Assembly (NCBI GenBank): GCA_031281385.1
Contig: JAITFL010000074.1
Location: 1 to 20,527 of the forward strand
Direction: 5' to 3'
Origin: Holophagales bacterium
GTDB taxonomy: Bacteria; Acidobacteriota; Holophagae; Holophagales; Holophagaceae
DNA: 20,527 nucleotides
The first letter of the stretch is position 1. Each line of letters starts with the position of its first letter. Below, piece after piece: positions 14,222 to 20,527 of this stretch. The position numbers and the translations under genes were made by a program. The notes under the pieces are model-generated. The model worked only from the letters and a program-made list of their open reading frames with translations. It did no database searches and was not told the origin of the DNA.

Positions 14222-15376
14222 ATGCGAGTTGGCATTTTAACCGGCGGCGGCGACGTACCCGGTCTCAACCCCTGCATCAAGGCCGCTGTACAGGCCGCAT
14301 CAGAGCAGGGAATTAAAATGGTTGGCATACGCAGGGGCTGGGCTGGGCTGCTGGAGTACAACCCCGACGACGACACAAGCCGCGCAAGGAATTTTTTGGA
14401 CTTGAACGTAGTCAACACCAGAACAGTTGACAGGACAGGCGGTACATTCCTGCACACAAGCCGCACCAACCCGGGGCGCGTCAGAAAAGACAGAGTCCCC
14501 GATTTTCTCAAGAGCCATGTCAATAAAGGCGAGAAATTCCCCATGGATTTTACGCCGCACGTACTCAAGAACATAGAAAAACTTGGGATTGACGCGCTGA
14601 TAGCCATCGGCGGAGACGACACACTAAGCTACGCCGAGCGCCTGCACCATGAGGGCATGCGCGTCGTGGCGATACCAAAGACGATGGATAACGACGTATA
14701 TGGAACCGATTACTGCATCGGCTTTTCAACGGCCATTTCGCTAAGCGTGAACTTTATACACCAACTGCGAACAAGCACTGGGAGCCACGAGCGCATAGCC
14801 ATCATCGAACTCTTTGGGCGGAATAGCGGCGAAACCAGCCTATTGGCCAGTTATTTGGCGGGCACCGAGCGCAGCATCATCAGCGAAGTCCCCTTCGATG
14901 TGGAAAAGCTTGCAAAACTGATTGTGGCGGACAAACTAAAAAACCCAAGCAACTACGCGATGATAGCCATCAGCGAAGGCGCGTCCATGATCGGGGGCAA
15001 CGTAGTAGAAACTGGACAAGAGGATGCATACGGGCACAAGAAATTGGGCGGCATTGGCCACATTGCGGGCGAAGCCATCAAAAAAATCACCGGGGAAGAC
15101 ATTCTGTACCAGCAGGTTGGCTACTTGATGAGAAGCGGCGCGCCTGACAGCCTAGATTTAATGGTCTCTATGAACTATGCTTCAATGGCCATTAATCTAA
15201 TCAAGAGGGGCGAGAGCAACCGCCTGATGGCTATACGGAATGGGGCCTACACCAGCGTCCCAATCAGCACTATAAGCACAGGGGAAAGGCGCGTAGATGT
15301 AGATGCGCTGTACGACGCTGACAGCTACCGCCCAAAGATTAAGAACATAGAAGGCAAGCCGATGTTCCTTTACTAG
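14222..15376 (+). CDS. pfp: Phosphofructokinase with pyrophosphate-type signature
   Basis: The enzyme phosphorylates fructose 6-phosphate to fructose 1,6-bisphosphate in glycolysis. The 384-aa protein begins with '[20 protein letters not shown]' (2-21), the nucleotide-binding start of the PFK family. Two sites separate ATP- from PPi-users in the known family. 'GGDDT' (130-134) has Asp where ATP enzymes have Gly (GGDGS), and 'PKTMDND' (152-158) has Lys153 where ATP enzymes have Gly (PGTIDND). Both point to pyrophosphate as donor, which would make the step reversible. '[15 protein letters not shown]' (196-210) matches the PFK substrate-binding block 'E.MGR..G..A'. Strong AGGAGG precedes the ATG. 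It is divergent from the peptidase and converges on hisS, only 17 bp separating the two stops. The donor is inferred from sequence only. Confidence 0.9.
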   Translation: MRVGILTGGGDVPGLNPCIKAAVQAASEQGIKMVGIRRGWAGLLEYNPDDDTSRARNFLDLNVVNTRTVDRTGGTFLHTSRTNPGRVRKDRVPDFLKSHVNKGEKFPMDFTPHVLKNIEKLGIDALIAIGGDDTLSYAERLHHEGMRVVAIPKTMDNDVYGTDYCIGFSTAISLSVNFIHQLRTSTGSHERIAIIELFGRNSGETSLLASYLAGTERSIISEVPFDVEKLAKLIVADKLKNPSNYAMIAISEGASMIGGNVVETGQEDAYGHKKLGGIGHIAGEAIKKITGEDILYQQVGYLMRSGAPDSLDLMVSMNYASMAINLIKRGESNRLMAIRNGAYTSVPISTISTGERRVDVDALYDADSYRPKIKNIEGKPMFLY

Positions 15377-15393
15377 AGGTCATGGGGCAGTGG

Positions 15394-16656
15394 CTAGTTG
15401 TTGGACGTAGCCAGCGATGAAACCTTTTCCGCGATGGTAGCCCACTCCCACTGCTCCTGCGTACCCTTGGTGAGGTCTTTCGCCATCACAACGCCCTGCC
15501 CCATTTCGCTTTCACCCAGTATCAGAGCCACTTGGAAGCCCTGCCTGTTGGCTGTCTGCAACGATTTTTTTAGTGGGATGTTTCTGGTCTCCAATTGAAC
15601 GGCAGCCCCAACCCGCCACAGCTCTTGCGCCAAGGCGAGGGCCTTCAGCGCGGCGGCCTCTCCTATGGGGATGAGCAGCGCGGGCTTGTTGCCGGGAGGG
15701 GTTCCATGTATCGTCTTCACCAGCGTCGCAAGGCGGTCGAGCCCTATGGCCCACCCGAAGCCTGGCACGTCCGGCCCGCCTAGTTGCTTGACCAGCCCAT
15801 CGTAGCGCCCGCCGCCCAGCAACGCACTCTGCGCTCCCAAATCCGAGGACAGCACTTCAAAGGCAGTCCTGGTGTAATAGTCCAGCCCCCTCACTAACCT
15901 GTGATTCTGTTCAAACGGTATGTCCAGCGCCGCCAGCAGCTCTTTGAGCCTTTCGTGGTGCTTTGCGCTGCCATCGTCCAGAAAGTCCATCATCACGGGG
16001 TGGCCGTTTAGGGCCTCTTGGCACTTGGGGGCCTTGCAGTCCAATACCCTAAGCGGGTTTTCAAGTATGCGGCGGTGGCAGTCTTCGCAGAACTGCGCCT
16101 CTGATTTTTCAAAGAAGGCCCTGAACGCCTGATAAAAAGCCTGCCTCGATTCAGGCGTGCCGACGCTGTTTATGCTTAGGGACAGCTTTGTCAATCCAAG
16201 CCGGCCCAATATGTCGAACAGCAGCGCCAAGTTTTCTGCGTCGGCCTCTGGAGAGGCTGCGCCAAATATCTCGGCCCCAATCTGCCAAAATTGGCGGTAT
16301 CGGCCAGCCTGCATTCTCTCGTAACGGAACATAGGGCCTATGTAGTACAGCCTCGCCGGATCGCTGGTCTCAAAAAATTTGTGCTGGATGGCGGCCCTCA
16401 CAACGCCCGCTGTGTTTTCGGGGCGCATCGCAACGTGGCGCCCGCCCTTGTCCAAAAAGTCGTACATCTCTTTATTGACGATGTCCGAACTCTCGCCTAC
16501 GCTGCGCTTGAAGACTTCGATTTCTTCCAGTATCGGCGTGCGGATTTCGGCGTACCCGTGGCTGGCCATGCTGCGGCGCACGATGGACTCTATCCATTGG
16601 AACCACTGAAGCTCCTCGCCAAATAAATCCCTTGTGCCTTTGACAGACTGAACCAT
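15394..16656 (-). CDS. hisS: Histidyl-tRNA synthetase
   Basis: A class II aminoacyl-tRNA synthetase that charges tRNA-His with histidine in the cytoplasm. The 420-aa length is normal. It starts 'MVQSVKGTRDLFGEE', matching the HisRS N-terminus. Motif 2 is 'GPMFRYERMQAGRYRQFWQI' (107-126). The histidine-specific signatures 'LVRGLDYYTRTAFEV' (254-268) and 'GGGRYDGLV' (281-289) are present, followed by motif 3 'GFGWAIGLDRLA' (299-310). The insertion domain has 'CEDC' (190-193) and 'CKAPKC' (207-212), a four-Cys arrangement seen in many bacterial HisRS. A C-terminal anticodon-binding domain (about 325-410) completes it. A GAGGT lies before the ATG. No terminator hairpin is visible between it and the convergent phosphofructokinase gene. 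Confidence 0.97.
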   Translation of the reverse strand: MVQSVKGTRDLFGEELQWFQWIESIVRRSMASHGYAEIRTPILEEIEVFKRSVGESSDIVNKEMYDFLDKGGRHVAMRPENTAGVVRAAIQHKFFETSDPARLYYIGPMFRYERMQAGRYRQFWQIGAEIFGAASPEADAENLALLFDILGRLGLTKLSLSINSVGTPESRQAFYQAFRAFFEKSEAQFCEDCHRRILENPLRVLDCKAPKCQEALNGHPVMMDFLDDGSAKHHERLKELLAALDIPFEQNHRLVRGLDYYTRTAFEVLSSDLGAQSALLGGGRYDGLVKQLGGPDVPGFGWAIGLDRLATLVKTIHGTPPGNKPALLIPIGEAAALKALALAQELWRVGAAVQLETRNIPLKKSLQTANRQGFQVALILGESEMGQGVVMAKDLTKGTQEQWEWATIAEKVSSLATSNN

Positions 16657-16674
16657 GCAATTACCTCAACCAAC

Positions 16675-16705
16675 TGCGCCAAGGTTGGCGCAACGGGGAA
16701 TTATA
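16675..16705 (-). promoter_or_regulatory. hisS promoter -10 with palindrome at the predicted transcript start
   Basis: On the minus strand a perfect TATAAT occupies 16705-16700; no good -35 is visible. Transcription would begin near 16693. An 18-nt palindrome, TGCGCCAA-GG-TTGGCGCA (16675-16692), begins at that point, leaving a leader of roughly 36 bases before the hisS ATG. It could be a 5' stabilising hairpin or an operator. The leader is too short for a T-box. Confidence 0.5.
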
Positions 16706-16920
16706 CCGCTGCATCATTGCGGTGTGTGGCAGAAATTAAATAGGCATCTAAAAACAAAGAAAAGATGTCGGGGGAATGGTTGCACGGCGGTTGCAAGAGT
16801 TGCACGAAAAAAAGCCCCGATTGACATTCTGCCAGACCCCGCCAAGACAATCAACCTATGGGAATTGACAATTTCCATCTGTGCCTTCAAACTGGGTAAG
16901 TCATCAATCAAATTTCGGAC

Positions 16921-16925
16921 AGGAG
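16921..16925 (+). promoter_or_regulatory. Shine-Dalgarno AGGAG fixing the start of the 96-aa gene
   Basis: AGGAG ends five bases before ATG 16931. The open frame continues upstream to 16655, but that part overlaps the hisS start and its promoter and reads as low-quality protein, so the internal ATG is preferred. Two perfect TTGACA hexamers lie upstream (in the segments GATTGACATTC and GAATTGACAATT, about 16820-16870), but neither has a convincing -10. Confidence 0.65.
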
Positions 16926-16930
16926 CCGCA

Positions 16931-17221
16931 ATGTCACACCAAGAACTGACCATCCAAGAACGGGAAATGGCGCAGGAAGTGATCGCTGCCATGAATGTCA
17001 CCTGCGAGGAATACGGGTTTGACCGCAACAAGTTTGCCGCAGACGTTTTGTCGAGGGTGAAAGTGCTGATGAAATCGGAGCTGTCTGACGAAAAAATCCC
17101 CACCTCTTCTCAGTTTGAGGAGCAATCGGCTTCAACTGCGGGGCAGATTATCAGGAATCTTGGCGTTCTTTTGAATGAGCAATTTATGGAATACCTCACG
17201 GAGCAGACGTCAGGTGAATAA
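16931..17221 (+). CDS. Small acidic protein of unknown function (96 aa)
   Basis: I do not recognise this protein. It is soluble, acidic and predicted mostly helical, starting 'MSHQELTIQEREMAQEVIAA' and containing 'YGFDRNKFAADVLSRVKVLM' (28-47). A Ser/Thr/Gln linker and a second helical part ('IIRNLGVLLNEQFMEYL', about 73-89) follow. There is no signal peptide, membrane helix or Cys motif. AGGAG five bases before the ATG and a composition like the neighbours support a real gene. It is divergent from hisS and convergent with the 820-aa exported protein. The upstream 230 bases between the hisS promoter and this start hold no other gene. Confidence 0.65.
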   Translation: MSHQELTIQEREMAQEVIAAMNVTCEEYGFDRNKFAADVLSRVKVLMKSELSDEKIPTSSQFEEQSASTAGQIIRNLGVLLNEQFMEYLTEQTSGE

Positions 17222-17277
17222 AAAATAGGGGGAACGCGGCACTGGGCTTTGGTGAACTGCGTATTCGCGTAATTGCG

Positions 17278-19740
17278 CTACATCGCTTTTCCATAGTTTT
17301 TGAACAGTTTTTGTATTTCGGGTTCGTCCGCTTTCCAATCTTCCGATTGTTTCCAGATTTTCAGCAATTCGTTTATCTTGCGCTCTTGCCCCAGATTCAT
17401 ATACGCCTCCAGCAGCAGCATCGAGTCAACGATGTGCAGGAAATACCTTTGGAAGCGGTAGCCTGGGCTGCCCGCCTCCAATTGCTGGCTCTCCAAAAAA
17501 TCCCCAAAAATGTTGACTATCCCCTGCCAATTGTTGTTCCACTTGTATCTGTTCGCCAGCGTTCTCAAAAATCCTAATGGCGGGACTTGATCGCTGGTAA
17601 ATGGCTGCGGTTTCACAGTTTCCATCAGGCTTGCGTACTGTGTGTTCGACTGTGGATCCATCAATCTTACCCACATAGTCCAGAACTCGCCTTCTGTGGG
17701 CAACCTCGCAATGTTGGCCGCAAAGATGGGCAGCAATTCTTTGGCCGACGCGGCCATTGTGGGGCTGCGGCGCATCACTTCGTCATTTTGGAACGCATCA
17801 ACATAAGTTACGGTATTTGGAACATTGTCGAAATAGTAATTCGCCAGTTGCCTAAACAGTGTGGCGTATTCGTTCCATATTTTATAGTCTTCTTCTGACG
17901 TAAGCGTTGTTTTGCCAGAGTCTTGGCTCTTTTGGAATATTTCGGATGTCTTGGCCGTGGCATCCTTTTTGAGCCATCGGGCCAGTTCTTCTTTGGCCTC
18001 AACGTGGTCTGGGTGCTCCTTTATAAATTGTCGCAATTTGTCTGTTGCCTTTTCAACTCTGGCGATCTCTAAGGCATTGACAAGAATGTCTTTGGTGGGT
18101 ATGTCGGTGCCTGATGCAATCACCTTTAGTTGATTGTTGACCAACGCCCACCTATCCTCGCCGCCGTACCAATTTTCCCGCTTCAGCATTAAATCTGACA
18201 TGTCTTTGTCTAAAATTGTCACGTCAATTTCCCAGCCGTCCAAGCCAGTGGCCTTATCTATTATGTCGCCAAGGCTGATATTGGACCCAACGATGTACTG
18301 GCTGCCAGGGTTGTTCCCATTGATCAAAAATAGAGTGGGAGAGTATTTATTCCTTGTGCCAAAATAAAGGACTGATTCTAGGTCTTCCAAGTTTTTTTCA
18401 TTGGGCTTTGGCTTTACCTGCAAGTTTGCCCAGCGAGAGGCCAGGTCTGCCCTGCCGTATTTTTCGGCTATCTCGGCCGCATGTTTTGGCAAGTCGCGGA
18501 AGCGGGGCAACCTTGCAAAGGACATAATGACTTTTTCTGCGTCTTCGATGCGCGATACCTTTATCAGGGATTCCATGAGTGGATCAATGATGTCCCTCTG
18601 AACCAGCAAAAAATCCCCTAGAAACCTCGAGAAAAAGTCACTATTCCTTCGCTCGTTGTTCCTCATTGCGTAATTAATTTGGTCATATATGACTTCATCG
18701 AGCTTGCCCCACAGCACTTCCGCATAGTTCCCCCACCTGCCCTGCTCTCTTGCTTCCTGCTCAAATAGACTAAAAACGGATTCGGGCGGCCAGTCGGTTT
18801 TCTTTGTTGGGACTGGCACCATCGAATCCAGCACCGATTTGATGGAGCCGTCGGCCCCTGCGATGCTCCTCATCCACACGTATGTTTGCCAGTGGTCATC
18901 ATCCGATAGGTATGTTGACGGCCTTTCGCGCAGGGCCTGCTCCACCTGCGGCAATAGGCGCCTGTAAAGCGATTTCATCTTGGGGCTGCATATTTCGGCA
19001 GGGACATTCCCGTAGTAGTTTTTTAAAAACGTCAGCCGCCATTCGCCTGTCCTGAAAAGATATTCGACTTCTCTGGCATATTCGCCCCAGATTTCCGTGT
19101 CGTCTCCATCTTCGAGCTGCTTCCCTTGAAATGGCGCAAAATCGAACTTTGCCCGTTGCGAAAGTAATTTATAATGAAGCTCTGAGTGGGCATTTATGTC
19201 CATAGGAAGAACTTCATCAATCTTAACACTCAATTCCAGAACGTCTATTGTTCTCGCGATTGCATATTTTCTCAATAGCAAAAGCAATTCGGACTTGGCG
19301 TCGAGATGGTCTGGGTTGGATTTTATAAAATCCTTGATCACCTTGATGGGACTGGAGATTTTGTCTTCTTCCAGCACCTTGGCCAGCGTCTGGATGCTTG
19401 GCGCCGCCTCGCCCTGGGCCAGCAAAATGCCCTTTCGGTTGGCAAGGGCCCAGACACTGCCAGGCTTTAGCCTCAGCTCGTGCCTAAATACATCGGTAGA
19501 GCCATATTCTGTGGGGGCTGGGCCTTGCGTCACCAAGCGCAAGTTCATGGGGGCGAGTTCGACGCTGTGCAGGGAACTCCTGATCTCGCGCAGGGCCTCG
19601 TCACCCTCTATGCCAAAATAAATCAAAAGAGCGCTTTCATTTGGCTTCAGGAACCAGGCCCAAGGAGCCGTGGACGACTGGGCAAAGTGGGGTATGGCAA
19701 AAACGGCGATCAGAGAGAGCGATAATAAAAAAGCCTTCAT
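17278..19740 (-). CDS. Exported protein with internal duplication, unknown function (820 aa)
   Basis: The start ATG 19740 is chosen because it puts a signal peptide at the N-terminus ('MKAFLLSLSLIAVFAIPHFA'), with a GAGGT upstream; an in-frame ATG at 19770 would add ten residues before it. The mature protein has no catalytic motif I recognise. It is built from two related halves: 'VWALANRKGILLAQG' to 'FIKSNPDHLDAKSELLLLLRK' (96-158) mirrors 'RWALVNNQLKVIASG' to 'FIKEHPDHVEAKEELARWLKK' (530-592), and later blocks also match. The 'HPDH..AK.EL...L' helices are TPR-like. The beginning (about 35-70) hints at a thioredoxin-like or sensor fold but without CxxC. Gene neighbours do not suggest a pathway. 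Downstream a weak imperfect hairpin precedes T6 at 17227-17222 on this strand, too poor to call a terminator. Confidence 0.8.
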   Translation of the reverse strand: MKAFLLSLSLIAVFAIPHFAQSSTAPWAWFLKPNESALLIYFGIEGDEALREIRSSLHSVELAPMNLRLVTQGPAPTEYGSTDVFRHELRLKPGSVWALANRKGILLAQGEAAPSIQTLAKVLEEDKISSPIKVIKDFIKSNPDHLDAKSELLLLLRKYAIARTIDVLELSVKIDEVLPMDINAHSELHYKLLSQRAKFDFAPFQGKQLEDGDDTEIWGEYAREVEYLFRTGEWRLTFLKNYYGNVPAEICSPKMKSLYRRLLPQVEQALRERPSTYLSDDDHWQTYVWMRSIAGADGSIKSVLDSMVPVPTKKTDWPPESVFSLFEQEAREQGRWGNYAEVLWGKLDEVIYDQINYAMRNNERRNSDFFSRFLGDFLLVQRDIIDPLMESLIKVSRIEDAEKVIMSFARLPRFRDLPKHAAEIAEKYGRADLASRWANLQVKPKPNEKNLEDLESVLYFGTRNKYSPTLFLINGNNPGSQYIVGSNISLGDIIDKATGLDGWEIDVTILDKDMSDLMLKRENWYGGEDRWALVNNQLKVIASGTDIPTKDILVNALEIARVEKATDKLRQFIKEHPDHVEAKEELARWLKKDATAKTSEIFQKSQDSGKTTLTSEEDYKIWNEYATLFRQLANYYFDNVPNTVTYVDAFQNDEVMRRSPTMAASAKELLPIFAANIARLPTEGEFWTMWVRLMDPQSNTQYASLMETVKPQPFTSDQVPPLGFLRTLANRYKWNNNWQGIVNIFGDFLESQQLEAGSPGYRFQRYFLHIVDSMLLLEAYMNLGQERKINELLKIWKQSEDWKADEPEIQKLFKNYGKAM

Positions 19741-19768
19741 GCGGCAGACCTCGCAATGGTTGTTAATC

Positions 19769-19798
19769 ATTATACCAAGGCGATGGGATCGGTATATT
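19769..19798. promoter_or_regulatory. Divergent promoter region
   Basis: The 77-bp gap between two divergent genes holds a perfect minus-strand TATAAT (19774-19769) serving the 820-aa protein and a plus-strand TATATT (19793-19798) suited to the amidase. The -35 regions are weak for both. The two -10 elements lie within 30 bases of each other, so the promoters would overlap and could compete. Confidence 0.4.
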
Positions 19799-19817
19799 CT
19801 TTGCAGTTGTCACTATT

Positions 19818-20527
19818 ATGTGTCTTTTTTCTGGCATTATGCGAGGCGCCGCTGTCCTATTGCTGGCGGCCAGCATGGCGCACGCCGCTGACCCGCCCCG
19901 GCCAATAAGGGTAATGCTAGACCCAGGGCACGGCGGAGAACACCTTGGGGCGCTGGGCCCAAAAGAGACTGCGCCAAAAAAGAGCCAAAAGCCACTGCCA
20001 AGGCTCATGGAAAAAAATGTGGTGCTGGCCCTGGCAAAGCTGGTGGGCGAGCGACTAAAAAGCAAGGGGTTCGAGGTAGGCTACACCCGCACAGCAGACA
20101 CTATGGTACCCCTTTTGGATAGGGCCATGGCGGCAAATGACGAGGGCGCGGACGTTTTTGTCAGCATCCATTTGAACGCATGCACCAGCAAGAACGCAAA
20201 GGGCAGCGAAGTATATTTTATGAGCCTTGGGCCTGTTGACAAAGACATGCAGGACTTGGCCGACGCCGACAATGAGCCAGAAAGATTAGGCGAAGAACCC
20301 GACTATTTGGCGGCGATTTTGGAAGACATGGCCCAAGCGGCCTTTCTCCACGAATCGGAGTGCTTGGCTGTCTGCATACAGGCCGAACTCAACCGCCTAG
20401 CGGGAATAAAGGAGAGGGGAGTAAAACAGGCCCCATTCGCCGTCCTACGGACGGCGGCCATGCCAGCCGTGCTTGTGGAAGTTGCCTTTATCTCCAATCC
20501 CCAAGAAGCCGCAAAGCTGAGAAATCC
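19818..20527 (+). CDS. N-acetylmuramoyl-L-alanine amidase (amidase_3), 3' truncated
   Basis: A zinc amidase that cuts the bond between MurNAc and the peptide stem of peptidoglycan, usually in the periplasm during cell separation. The first 236 codons are in the window; the frame is open at the right edge. From ATG 19818 it starts with a signal peptide ending 'AASMAHA' (cleavage near residue 23). The amidase_3 motifs follow in order: 'MLDPGHGGE' (33-41, zinc ligand His38), 'MEKNVVLALA' (Glu65), 'VSIHLNA' (His118) and 'VEVAFISNPQEA' (catalytic Glu221). All expected residues are present. A second in-frame ATG at 19839 also leaves a good signal peptide, and neither has a clear Shine-Dalgarno, so the exact start is open. 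Confidence 0.92.
   Translation, partial: MCLFSGIMRGAAVLLLAASMAHAADPPRPIRVMLDPGHGGEHLGALGPKETAPKKSQKPLPRLMEKNVVLALAKLVGERLKSKGFEVGYTRTADTMVPLLDRAMAANDEGADVFVSIHLNACTSKNAKGSEVYFMSLGPVDKDMQDLADADNEPERLGEEPDYLAAILEDMAQAAFLHESECLAVCIQAELNRLAGIKERGVKQAPFAVLRTAAMPAVLVEVAFISNPQEAAKLRN

Noticed and set aside
16655..16930. N-terminal extension of the 96-aa protein (188-aa frame from 16655)
   Set aside because: The extension runs through the hisS start and promoter palindrome and reads as low-quality sequence, while ATG 16931 has a good AGGAG.
16657..16930. T-box riboswitch upstream of hisS
   Set aside because: The predicted leader is only about 36 bases and no T-box consensus or specifier-type structure is seen.

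Overview
The window looks like chromosomal DNA from a flagellated, diderm (Gram-negative type) bacterium. Most genes have high GC with frequent AGG (Arg) and ATA (Ile) codons. The exported proteins carry classic signal peptides, and a periplasmic cell-wall amidase is present. The PPi-type phosphofructokinase, the secreted S9B peptidase and a large secreted protein with repeated 'HPDH' helices would fit Acidobacteriota (Holophagae-like). That placement is inference from family resemblance, not something the sequence proves.

Region 1 (1-4571, + strand) is the middle of a flagellar operon: the 3' end of fliF, then fliG, fliH, fliI, fliJ and a MotE-like gene. The genes overlap or nearly touch (TAATG, TGATG, an 11-nt overlap, and a 1-nt gap), so translational coupling is likely. 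Together they encode the MS ring/rotor switch junction, the export ATPase with its regulator and stalk, and a membrane-anchored coiled-coil protein that probably serves the stator. Region 2 (4572-5051) is non-coding and rich in hairpins. It contains a perfect 71-nt palindrome, a compact multi-branched fold candidate, and a hairpin just before the next gene.

Region 3 holds rlmI (5052-6269, +), followed by a doubtful small ORF on the minus strand. Region 4 (6601-11768, - strand) is a lower-GC, two-gene restriction-modification locus. The first gene encodes a 305-aa methylase-like protein. The second encodes a 1417-aa protein that appears to combine a GIY-YIG/T5orf172-like N-terminus, an SF2 ATPase, a coiled-coil coupler, an adenine-methylase core (NPPY) and a C-terminal recognition region. 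Its layout recalls single-chain type ISP enzymes but with a different apparent nuclease. This is the most interesting system in the window and is likely horizontally acquired.

Region 5 (11830-16656) contains a secreted DPP-IV-like peptidase (-), a divergent PPi-type phosphofructokinase (+), and histidyl-tRNA synthetase (-, convergent with it). The hisS promoter candidate places an 18-nt palindrome at the predicted mRNA 5' end. Region 6 (16931-20527) contains a 96-aa protein of unknown function (+), a 820-aa exported protein with an internal duplication (-), and the start of a divergent N-acetylmuramoyl-L-alanine amidase (+) that runs off the window end. I saw no rRNA, tRNA, CRISPR array, integrase or insertion sequence.
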